A stretch of DNA of 41,634 nt from an uncultured Bacteroidales bacterium (GTDB lineage Bacteria > Bacteroidota > Bacteroidia > Bacteroidales > UBA932). Location: NCBI GenBank assembly GCA_947167015.1, contig CAMVGM010000017.1, positions 1 to 41,634 of the forward strand, given 5' to 3'. Both the position numbers and the translations under genes were made by a program. Position 1 is the stretch's first letter, and every line of letters begins with the position of its first letter. The notes under the pieces are model-generated. The model was given only the letters and a program-made list of their open reading frames with translations, was not told where the DNA came from and ran no database searches. This document shows positions 11,290 to 19,133 of the stretch, in pieces.

Positions 11290-11320
11290 GTCTGGTAACG
11301 TATCAGATGGTCTTGACAGT

Positions 11321-11328
11321 CAAAGATA
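11321..11328 (-). promoter_or_regulatory. Candidate -7 box for the PorV-like operon
   Basis: On the minus strand the bases read TATCTTTG, an exact match to the Bacteroidota -7 consensus TAnnTTTG. It lies 31 bases upstream of the ATG at 11289. No clear TTG was found at the -33 distance, so only the -7 element is claimed. Confidence 0.5.
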
Positions 11329-11449
11329 GGTATTTTTGAGGGATAATGGCTATACGTGGCGGGGATAATCCGGCGGCATGTCGCAAACAGGAATATAGGT
11401 TCGCTATGTATATTGTTGGATTGAAAGCAAAATGACGATAATTATTATA

Positions 11450-11711
11450 AATCGAAATTAATTTCTTTAAAATTCGGTAAATTGTTGTAGGGATAAAGAC
11501 AAAAACCAATCTTGTACTCAACCAGTTACTCGATTCAATATTTGGATTTTTAGGAAAAAAAAACGAACTTGCGCCGAAATTACGTGTGCTAGGCAAGAAC
11601 GGTGTTTGCATTTCATATGAAAAATACCGAGCTTGCGCGGAAATTTTTGTGCGGGTAGACCGCGTTTTATGTGATGTAACTATGTATTGTTAGTATAGTT
11701 TATTGTTTAAT
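11450..11711 (+). promoter_or_regulatory. Leader 1 of susC-like gene, with shared blocks
   Basis: Three blocks recur in the same order before the susC-like gene at 30938. Block A (11450-11470) starts AATCGAAATTAA and continues as a T-rich run. Block B (11534-11551) is TTCAATATTTGGATTTTT and contains a near-consensus -7 box, AATATTTG. Block C (11694-11711) is TATAGTTTATTGTTTAAT and ends 14 bases before the start codon. A weak hairpin CGCGG (11636-11640) with CCGCG (11660-11664), followed by TTTT, lies between blocks B and C. Confidence 0.6.
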
Positions 11712-11725
11712 TAAAGTTAATGCTT

Positions 11726-14700
11726 ATGAATAAAGCAAAACTGTTCTTCAGCGCCTTGTTCGTGCTGCTCGCAGTGTCCCTGTCCGCCCAGAACGTGCGG
11801 GTGTCGGGTACTGTCCGTGACGCACAGACTGGCGAAGGTGTTCCGTTTGCTTCCGTCGTGATCAAAGGCACGATGACAGGTGTCTCCACTGACGTAAACG
11901 GTGCTTTTACCATCAACGCACCTGCCAACGGAACGCTCGATTTCTCTGCTGTGGGCTACATCGCCCAGAGCGTGCAGATCGGCGGACGGACGGAGGTGAC
12001 CGTCACCCTCGATCCGGACAGCGAGATGCTCGACGAGACCATCGTCATCGCGTATGGTACGGCTACCAAGAGCTCCTTCACGGGCTCCGCGACGGTGGTC
12101 GGCAGCGAGACCATCTCCAAGAAACTGTCCTCCAAGGTGACGAGCGCCCTGGCCGGTACGACCCCGGGCGTGCAGATCATCTCTTCCAGCGGTGACCCGA
12201 CCGGCGGCTCCCCGACCATCCGCATCCGCGGTATCGGTTCCATGAGCGCCAGCTCCTCCCCGCTCATCATCGTGGACGGCGCCCCGTACGAGGGTTCCAT
12301 CTCCGACATCAACCCCAACGATGTCGAGTCGATGTCCGTCCTGAAGGATGCTGCCGCTTCCGCTATCTACGGTCACCGTGGTGCCAACGGCGTCGTCCTC
12401 ATCACCACCAAGAAGGGTAAGAGCGGCGAGGCCGAGGTCCGTTTCGACGCCCGCTACGGCGTCAACTCCCGCCTGATCCCGCAGTACGACGTGATCACTG
12501 ATCCCGCCGAGTACTACGAGACCTTCTACAAGATGCGGTACAACCAGTACATCTACTCCGGTCACACCGTGGCCGAGTCCTTCGCCTACGCCGACAGGGT
12601 CCTGTTCGACGAGAAGAACGGCGGTCTGGGCTACCAGGTCTTTACCGTGCCCGAGGGAGAGAAGCTCATCGGTACCAACTTCAAGATCAACCCCCACGCC
12701 ACGCTGGGCTATTCCGACGGCGAGTACTACTATCAGCCGGATGACTGGTACAAGGAGACTTTCCACAATTCTGTCCGCCAGGAGTACAACGTCAGCGCCA
12801 GCGGCGCGACGGACCGCTTCAACTACTACGGCGCCCTCAGCTACCTGAATGATGGCGGTATCGTCTACAACTCCGGTTACAAGCGCTACACCGCCCGTCT
12901 GAACGCTGAGTATCAGATCAAGGACTGGATCCGTTTCATCACCAACATCAGCTATTCCTATTCGGATTCCGACAACGTGTCCTCCGGCAGCTGGGGTTCC
13001 TCCGGCAACGCCTTCTACATCGCCAACAACATCGGTCCTATCTATCCGCTGTATGTCCGCAAGGTCGATGAGCGGGGCAACCCTTACCTCTACACCGAGC
13101 AGGGCCGCCAGATCTACGACTCCAACAACACGAACTTCACCCGTCCGTCCATCGTTGGCAACGCGGTCCGCGACCTCTACTACGACACCAAGAAGTCCTA
13201 TGCCGACGTGCTGGTGGGCAAGTGGGGTCTCCTCCTGACTCCGATCAAGGGTCTTACCATCAACGCCAACATCGGCATTACCGACGACAACACGCGTTAT
13301 AATTATCTGTACAGCCCGTACACCAGCGCCGTCGACGGCACCGCTTCCGTGGGCCACAGCCGCATGTTCACCGTCAACCAGCAGTATCTTGCCGAGTACA
13401 AGTTCGACGTCGCCGATGTCCATCATTTCGACATCCTGGCCGGTTACGAGCAGTACAACCGCAAGAACCAGTACATCGACGGTTCCAACGACCACCTCTT
13501 CAACCCGTTCGTAGGTGAGATCGACAATGCCGACGGTACCAACAAGTCCATCAGCTCGAGCTCCACTTCCTATATGACCGAAGGTTTCCTCACCCGTCTG
13601 CAGTATGACTACAACGGTACGATCTTCGTGTCCGGTTCGTTCCGTCGCGATGCTTCTTCCCGCTTCGCGCCCGGTCACCGCTGGGGCAACTTCGGTTCCC
13701 TCGGCGCCGCCTGGCTCATCAGCAAGGAGAATTGGTTCGACGCTTCGTGGGTGGATATGCTGAAGCTCAAGGCCAGCTACGGCGTGCTCGGTAACGATGG
13801 TCTCGGCAACTTCCCTTACGCCGACCAGTACGTCCACTCCTATGACGGTACGGACTACGCCCTCACCCTGACCTACAAGGGTAACGAGGAACTGACCTGG
13901 GAGACCTCCAACACCTTCAACACCGGTGTCGACTTCGAACTCTTCAAGGGCCGCCTGAACGGTTCCATCGAGTTCTTCAACCGCGACACCCGCGACCTCC
14001 TCTACAACAAGGACGTTCCTTATTCCGCAGGTAATCCGACCGGCCGCATCCCCGTGAACGTGGGTTCCATCCGCAACCGCGGCTTCGAACTCACCCTCGA
14101 CGGTGCGATCATCAACACCCGCAACGTGTTCTGGAACTGGAACCTCAACCTGAGCAGCTACAAGAACACCATCACGAGCCTTGACTCCAGCGTCTCCGAG
14201 AAGGGTATCCGCGGTTCCAACTATATTTACAAGGTCGGCGGTTCCCTGTACGACGCTTATATGTACAAGTATGCGGGTGTGGATCCCGAGAACGGCAAGG
14301 CCCTCTACTGGAAGCACACCGACGAGAAGAAGGATGCTGACGGCAAGGTGACCGAGGAAGCCAAGGACGAGACCACTTCCGTGTTCTCCAGTGCGACCCG
14401 TTACGAGCTCGGCACCACGCTGCCCAAGCTCTTCGGCGGCTTCGGCACCACTCTCAATGCCTACGGTGTCGACTTCTCCGTGCAGTGCTCCTTCCAGCTC
14501 GGTGGCAAGTACTACGACGGTAACTACCAGATGCTCATGTGGACCCAGGACCAGACGGGCTCCGCCTGGCACAAGGACGTGCTCAAGGCCTGGACTCCCG
14601 AGAACCCCAACACCGACATCCCTCGTATGGATGGCGACACCCAGGTGGCCCAGAGCGCCGTGGATCGCTTCTTCACCAGCTCCAACTATCTGAGCATCAA

Positions 14701-14923
14701 CAATGTGACCCTTGGTTACACGCTGCCTAAGGCTTGGACCCAGAAGATCAAGGTCAACTCTCTTCGCATCTATGTTGCCGGCGAGAACCTCGCCGTCTTC
14801 ACGGCCCGCAAGGGTGTGGATCCCCGCAACAGCCTCGGCCTCGGTTCCTTCACGATGGCCCAGGGTTCTTCTTCCTACGGAGCAATGCGCGCCATCACCG
14901 GTGGCCTGACGCTTACCTTCTAA
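11726..14923 (+). CDS. SusC/RagA family TonB-linked outer-membrane protein (first copy)
   Basis: A 1065-residue TonB-dependent importer. Two in-frame ATGs occur (11720 and 11726); 11726 is chosen because it aligns with the start of the second susC-like gene after the shared block C. The signal peptide ends near SLSAQ. A carboxypeptidase-regulatory-like domain (about 23-97) is followed by the plug (about 110-225, with the family stretches IRIRGIGSMSASSSPLIIVDG and HRGANGVVLITTKKG), then a 22-strand-type barrel ending GGLTLTF. It partners the SusD-like lipoprotein encoded 18 bases downstream. Frequent GGT and CGT codons suggest high expression. The substrate is unknown; neighbouring proteases favour peptides. 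Confidence 0.95.
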   Translation: MNKAKLFFSALFVLLAVSLSAQNVRVSGTVRDAQTGEGVPFASVVIKGTMTGVSTDVNGAFTINAPANGTLDFSAVGYIAQSVQIGGRTEVTVTLDPDSEMLDETIVIAYGTATKSSFTGSATVVGSETISKKLSSKVTSALAGTTPGVQIISSSGDPTGGSPTIRIRGIGSMSASSSPLIIVDGAPYEGSISDINPNDVESMSVLKDAAASAIYGHRGANGVVLITTKKGKSGEAEVRFDARYGVNSRLIPQYDVITDPAEYYETFYKMRYNQYIYSGHTVAESFAYADRVLFDEKNGGLGYQVFTVPEGEKLIGTNFKINPHATLGYSDGEYYYQPDDWYKETFHNSVRQEYNVSASGATDRFNYYGALSYLNDGGIVYNSGYKRYTARLNAEYQIKDWIRFITNISYSYSDSDNVSSGSWGSSGNAFYIANNIGPIYPLYVRKVDERGNPYLYTEQGRQIYDSNNTNFTRPSIVGNAVRDLYYDTKKSYADVLVGKWGLLLTPIKGLTINANIGITDDNTRYNYLYSPYTSAVDGTASVGHSRMFTVNQQYLAEYKFDVADVHHFDILAGYEQYNRKNQYIDGSNDHLFNPFVGEIDNADGTNKSISSSSTSYMTEGFLTRLQYDYNGTIFVSGSFRRDASSRFAPGHRWGNFGSLGAAWLISKENWFDASWVDMLKLKASYGVLGNDGLGNFPYADQYVHSYDGTDYALTLTYKGNEELTWETSNTFNTGVDFELFKGRLNGSIEFFNRDTRDLLYNKDVPYSAGNPTGRIPVNVGSIRNRGFELTLDGAIINTRNVFWNWNLNLSSYKNTITSLDSSVSEKGIRGSNYIYKVGGSLYDAYMYKYAGVDPENGKALYWKHTDEKKDADGKVTEEAKDETTSVFSSATRYELGTTLPKLFGGFGTTLNAYGVDFSVQCSFQLGGKYYDGNYQMLMWTQDQTGSAWHKDVLKAWTPENPNTDIPRMDGDTQVAQSAVDRFFTSSNYLSINNVTLGYTLPKAWTQKIKVNSLRIYVAGENLAVFTARKGVDPRNSLGLGSFTMAQGSSSYGAMRAITGGLTLTF

Positions 14924-14941
14924 CTCGAAAAGGAATAAGAT

Positions 14942-16600
14942 ATGAAACTGAATAAATTTTTCTACGTTGTCGCTGTAGCAGTCGCTTTTGCTTCCTGCAA
15001 CAAGATTGACGAAATCATTCCCGAAGGCGGTACGATGCTCGCCAGCCAGGTGCAGGCGACCAACGCTGCCATTCCTTCCCGTGCATCCGCGTCGTTCAAC
15101 GGTATGTTCACTAACATCGGTATGCCCGCCAAGATGTACACGACGCCTGACGACTGGGAGTTCCTGATGATTCTCTTCTGCAACGACCTGGAAGGCGCTG
15201 ACGCCATCATGCCCAACAGCAACTACAACTGGTTCTCCGTGTGCGGCGAGTATTCTTCCCGCAACAACACGTACCGCAACCCGGCCATCCGCTATCGGGC
15301 TCCTTATAATATGATCGGTGATGTCAACACCTTCCTTTCCGGTTTCGCCGAGGATGTGTCCGACCCGCAGATCATCAACATGATCGCCCAGGCGCGCGTC
15401 CTCCGCGCGTATTCCTACATGCTGCTGGCCCCGCAGTACCAGTTCGCTCCGCTCACCCAGACGTCCGAAGGCCTGGGCAAGGACCTCCCTTGCGTCCCGC
15501 TCGTGACCCCGGCGACCGAAGACTTCACGAACAATCCCCGCGCTACCGTGGGTGAGGTGTATTCCTTCGTCCTGGATGACCTGAACTATGCCATCGAGAC
15601 GCTCAAGGGCAGCACCCGTTCTTCCAAGTTGTACATCGACGACCACGTGGCCTACGGTCTCCGCGCCCGCGTGAACCTGCTCCTCGGCAACTGGGACCAG
15701 GCTTACAGCGACGCCGTGGCTGCGGCCGAGGGCTATACCCCTGCGTCCATCGCCGAGGTTTCCAAGCCGAGTTTCATGGACGTCAACGAGCACAACTGGA
15801 TCTGGGGTTATGACATGGCCGACGGCCTGCCCAACGCCCGGAAAGAGGCTCTCAACAGCTGGAACGGCGTGTATGCCACGACCAGCGGCTGGCTGCGTTC
15901 CTTCTCCAACAGCGGTTATTCCTGCGCTACCCAGACCTACGTCTGCATCAACACCCTGCTCTGGAACAAGATTCCCGACACCGACGTCCGCAAGGGCTGG
16001 TGGGTGGACGAGAACCTCGAGTCTCCGCTTCTCGAAGGCCTGAAGTGGCCCGGTTTCGACGACGTGGCCAATGCTGACGACGGCGGTGACGCCAAGCTCC
16101 CTTACCTGCCTTACACGAACGTGAAGTTCGGTTGCAACCCGATTGCTACCGACGTCAACGAGGAGGACATGCCGCTGATGCGCGTGGAAGAGATGATTCT
16201 CATCCAGGCTGAGGCCAAGGCCCACTCCGATGCCGGCACTGCCAAGAGCATCCTCGAGAACTTCGTGAAGACCTATCGCGATCCTTCTTACAGCGCCGAT
16301 GCCGGTGGCCGTACGCTTCTGGACGAGATCTGGTTCCAGCGCCGTGTCGAGCTCTGGGGCGAAGGTTTCGGCGTGTTCGACAACCTCCGTCTGGACAAGC
16401 CTATCGTCCGTTCCCACGGCGCGGGCACTTCCAACATCGCGGACGCTTTCCGTTTCAATCTCGACTCCCAGGATCCTTGGCTGAGGATGCGTTTCCCGCA
16501 GGGTGAGATGAATACCAACTTCGGTATCGTCGACAACCAGGGCGGCCAGCAGCCTACCATCGACATGAATCCTGGTCTTCGTGACGGTGTGACCGATTAA
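14942..16600 (+). CDS. RagB/SusD family nutrient-uptake lipoprotein (first copy)
   Basis: Surface lid of the SusC/SusD transporter; it captures substrate and closes over the barrel. The 552-residue protein has a signal peptide with lipobox FASC. Helical TPR-like segments include INMIAQARVLRAYSYMLLAPQYQ, given here by its ends (about 140-162), and the family's C-terminal signature appears as DEIWFQRRVELWGEGF followed by FDNLRLDK. The last residues after that signature are specific to the protein. It follows the SusC-like gene by 18 bases and precedes the large lipoprotein by 17, so the three are very likely co-transcribed. Confidence 0.95.
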   Translation: MKLNKFFYVVAVAVAFASCNKIDEIIPEGGTMLASQVQATNAAIPSRASASFNGMFTNIGMPAKMYTTPDDWEFLMILFCNDLEGADAIMPNSNYNWFSVCGEYSSRNNTYRNPAIRYRAPYNMIGDVNTFLSGFAEDVSDPQIINMIAQARVLRAYSYMLLAPQYQFAPLTQTSEGLGKDLPCVPLVTPATEDFTNNPRATVGEVYSFVLDDLNYAIETLKGSTRSSKLYIDDHVAYGLRARVNLLLGNWDQAYSDAVAAAEGYTPASIAEVSKPSFMDVNEHNWIWGYDMADGLPNARKEALNSWNGVYATTSGWLRSFSNSGYSCATQTYVCINTLLWNKIPDTDVRKGWWVDENLESPLLEGLKWPGFDDVANADDGGDAKLPYLPYTNVKFGCNPIATDVNEEDMPLMRVEEMILIQAEAKAHSDAGTAKSILENFVKTYRDPSYSADAGGRTLLDEIWFQRRVELWGEGFGVFDNLRLDKPIVRSHGAGTSNIADAFRFNLDSQDPWLRMRFPQGEMNTNFGIVDNQGGQQPTIDMNPGLRDGVTD

Positions 16601-16617
16601 TTTAAACAGAAATCCGT

Positions 16618-19026
16618 ATGAAAAAGTATATCAAATCTTTGCTTTGGATTGCCGCAGCTGCTTTCGCGGTGGTTTCCTGCCAGGAAAAAGTGCAGCCGCA
16701 TGAGCCGGGCGAGCCTGATGCTTCCGGTTGCTACGGTGTGTATTTCCCGACCCAGGAAGCCAGCGGCATGCACGTGTACAGTCCTGTCCAGGACCCCAGC
16801 GTGGAGATTAAACTGAAGCGTTCCAACACCAGCGGCAGCATTACCGTCCCGGTCAAGTGCAGCTTCTCCGAGGATGGCATTTTCAACGTCGCTGACGCCA
16901 CTTTCGCCGACGGACAGGAAGAGACGACCTTCACGGTGCGTTTCGACTCCGCCAAGGAAGGCAACACCTATTCTGCGAGCTTCACGATCGAAGACACGCA
17001 GTACGCCTCCATGTACAAGGCCAACGCCATTTCCCTGGACTTCTCCGTGATGCGGGTGCAGATGAGCACCTTGAAGGACGAGTCGGGCAAGAACGCCACC
17101 GTCACCTTCCACGTCCTGCCTGATTTCCTTGCGGATTTCGGTAAGGAAGAAGCGTACGACGTAGAAGGCACCATCCAGTATTACGAGGTGGATGGCGTCC
17201 GTTATGGCCAGATCGTGCCCAATGAAGGTGGAATCTGGGGCTCTGATGCCGTGATCAACTTCAAATGGTATCCCAAGGCGTCTTATGTCATCAATGAGGT
17301 GTCCTACCAGCCCGTTGAAGTCGAGGCCCAGTACACGGGTTATGAACTGGATGGATCTGAAGTGGGTGAGGATCACCCTTGCGCCATCGTCTTCTGTGAC
17401 TATTTCCACCACTTTAAAGATGTCAAGTCGGATCCGGGTCTTGTGAACACGAGCTATCTCGATTTCGTCAAGAATTATGGAGCGAATTATAAGCTGAGTT
17501 ATTATGACGGCCATGGCGGGTTCTACTTCAACCTGGTTTACGACATCGAGGGAACCAGTTATTGGTATAGCTTGTGCGAGAATACCGTCGTCGGTATCGC
17601 TTCCGGTTATTCCCGCGTGGACTACACGCTGAAGCTCGAATCCGATTATTCTTACGATGGCGTCTCCCCCGTCAGCATCACGGCCGGCATCGACGTGGCC
17701 AGCATCAAGTATGCTGCCTATGAGGGTGAACTCACCGCCACGCAGATTGCGAACAAGATCGACGCCATTGTCGCCGGTACGGACGAGACCGTAGAATTCT
17801 CCGAGTTCGAAGTGGATGAAGAGGCGGCTGTCAAGTATGCCACCTTGGAGCTGGCTCCCGAAACCACCGGCATGTACACTTTCGTGGCTGTCGCTTACGA
17901 CAAGGATGCGAAGCCCCATACCAGCGGCAGCGTCACCTTCAAGCACATCGCCGCCGATGACGTGGCAGACCACGCCGTCGAAATCGACGTGTTCACGGAG
18001 GATACGCCTGAACGCTACAAGAACTATCATGCTTACGATTCCTTCGCCTACTGCATTTCCGGCGAGGATCTGACGGATGTCCATATGGGTATCTTCAAGT
18101 ATGATGACGTGGCAAAGGATCCGGATGCGGTCTTCGATGCCGTCAAGAAGGATGCGGCTGGCAAATATGCCGTTTCCGCCGACATTCTCAAGCAGATCAA
18201 CGGTGAAGGCGGTTACTACTCCGTGGCCTCCTCGTTGCCCGCCAAGACGCAGCTTTGCATTGTCGTCTGGGGTACCAACGGTGATATGGATGACTTCGTG
18301 TATGATGTCTATAAGACGGCCCCGCTCCCGTATGTCTGGGATGAACTGGGTACCGGTGTTTATACCGAGGATGTCGCCGGCGGTATTTATCAGATCGGCC
18401 CCATCGATGTCGCCTGCGATGTCTTTGAGGAAGCCACGACGCCCGGTCTGTATAAGATCAGCGGATTCCAGAAGAATTATATCGACCTCCTGATGCAGGA
18501 GGGTATGTTCGGTGAAGAGATGATTGGTGCCGATGTCGCCCAATTTGAGGGTATGCTCTGGCGCGATGCGGAACTGATCATCGATGCGACCAATCCCGAT
18601 AACGTGCTCATCGAACTTCAGGATTATGGCATCTGCCTCAATACTACCGAGGGCTTCATCGACGGAATTACCTCCGTGTATAATGGTAAACCGTTCTCTG
18701 TCGGTACGCTGAAGGACGGCGTGATCGCCTTCCCGACGCCGAAAGGCATGCTTGCCACGATTGCTGGCGATGGTTACTATTATGCCAACCAGGACGGTGC
18801 CTTCAAGGTCGTGCTTCCTGAGAAGAAAGCCGAGCCCAAGGCTGTCGTCGGCAAGAGGAGCATCAAATCCCAGATCGGCAAGTCCTTCTTCAAGCAGCGT
18901 GACAAGGAAGTGTTCGAACGCGATCCCAAGCCGGTGAAAGTTGCCGCGAAGGTGAACTACACCCGCAAGGAGAACGGCAACACTGCCAGAACCGCCAAGA
19001 TTTCGAAGTGCAAAGATATGCGCTGA
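16618..19026 (+). CDS. Large surface lipoprotein downstream of SusCD, unknown function
   Basis: An 802-residue lipoprotein with lipobox VVSC. After a short Gly/Pro/Glu linker, residues about 35-145 look like a Calx-beta-type sandwich (YFPTQ, then a strand-rich stretch ending FTIED). The centre is Asp- and Tyr-rich with no recognisable domain. Near 580-740 a module begins LGTGVYTEDVAGGIYQI and resembles the C-terminal part of the lipoprotein at 35700. The last 65 or so residues are strongly basic, an unusual end for a surface lipoprotein. Its place third after SusC and SusD matches SusE/SusF-type or other substrate-binding lipoproteins; binding of the imported ligand is inferred, not shown. 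Confidence 0.8.
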   Translation: MKKYIKSLLWIAAAAFAVVSCQEKVQPHEPGEPDASGCYGVYFPTQEASGMHVYSPVQDPSVEIKLKRSNTSGSITVPVKCSFSEDGIFNVADATFADGQEETTFTVRFDSAKEGNTYSASFTIEDTQYASMYKANAISLDFSVMRVQMSTLKDESGKNATVTFHVLPDFLADFGKEEAYDVEGTIQYYEVDGVRYGQIVPNEGGIWGSDAVINFKWYPKASYVINEVSYQPVEVEAQYTGYELDGSEVGEDHPCAIVFCDYFHHFKDVKSDPGLVNTSYLDFVKNYGANYKLSYYDGHGGFYFNLVYDIEGTSYWYSLCENTVVGIASGYSRVDYTLKLESDYSYDGVSPVSITAGIDVASIKYAAYEGELTATQIANKIDAIVAGTDETVEFSEFEVDEEAAVKYATLELAPETTGMYTFVAVAYDKDAKPHTSGSVTFKHIAADDVADHAVEIDVFTEDTPERYKNYHAYDSFAYCISGEDLTDVHMGIFKYDDVAKDPDAVFDAVKKDAAGKYAVSADILKQINGEGGYYSVASSLPAKTQLCIVVWGTNGDMDDFVYDVYKTAPLPYVWDELGTGVYTEDVAGGIYQIGPIDVACDVFEEATTPGLYKISGFQKNYIDLLMQEGMFGEEMIGADVAQFEGMLWRDAELIIDATNPDNVLIELQDYGICLNTTEGFIDGITSVYNGKPFSVGTLKDGVIAFPTPKGMLATIAGDGYYYANQDGAFKVVLPEKKAEPKAVVGKRSIKSQIGKSFFKQRDKEVFERDPKPVKVAAKVNYTRKENGNTARTAKISKCKDMR

Positions 19027-19051
19027 TCGAATTCGCTTGTTTTAATGGATG

Positions 19052-19082
19052 AAGTCCGGCGGAGACCCCGCCGGACTTTTCC
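19052..19082 (+). terminator. Intrinsic terminator of the first SusCD operon
   Basis: An 11-base perfect stem, AAGTCCGGCGG (19052-19062) with CCGCCGGACTT (19068-19078), has a five-base loop and runs into TT. It lies 25 bases after the stop of the 802-residue lipoprotein and just before the promoter of the next protease gene. Confidence 0.85.
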
Positions 19083-19101
19083 GTTAATGAATATAAATTA
19101 T

Positions 19102-19109
19102 TACATTTG
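19102..19109 (+). promoter_or_regulatory. Candidate -7 box for the S8 protease lipoprotein gene
   Basis: TACATTTG matches the Bacteroidota -7 consensus TAnnTTTG exactly. It falls 24 bases before the ATG at 19134, and it argues against an upstream TTG at 19107 being the start codon. The -33 region shows no clear TTG. Confidence 0.55.
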
Positions 19110-19133
19110 CAGATATTGTTATCGCAAAGAGAT

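Larger units (their letters stand above)
11290..11725. other. AT-rich divergent intergenic region
   Basis: This 436-base non-coding stretch separates the minus-strand PorV operon from the plus-strand susC-like gene and is far richer in A and T than the genes around it. It holds the PorV -7 box near 11321, three sequence blocks shared with the leader of the second susC-like gene, and two diverged copies of a motif around CTTGCGC-GAAAT (11564 and 11628 onward). A 102-codon frame on the minus strand shows no protein-like features and is not called. Confidence 0.8.

Noticed and set aside
11303..11611. 102-codon minus-strand frame in the intergenic region
   Set aside because: It lies in AT-rich control DNA that includes two shared leader blocks, has no plausible start context and resembles no protein.
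11717..16417. Minus-strand open frame of 1566 codons opposite the first SusC/SusD genes
   Set aside because: It is an antisense shadow produced by codon bias in a GC-rich gene pair; the translation is low in complexity (rich in V, G, D, E, H) with no domain or signal, and the plus strand encodes clear SusC and SusD proteins.
19107..19133. TTG start nine codons upstream for the S8 protease
   Set aside because: It falls within the TACATTTG promoter box and would put a polar tail before the lipoprotein signal peptide.
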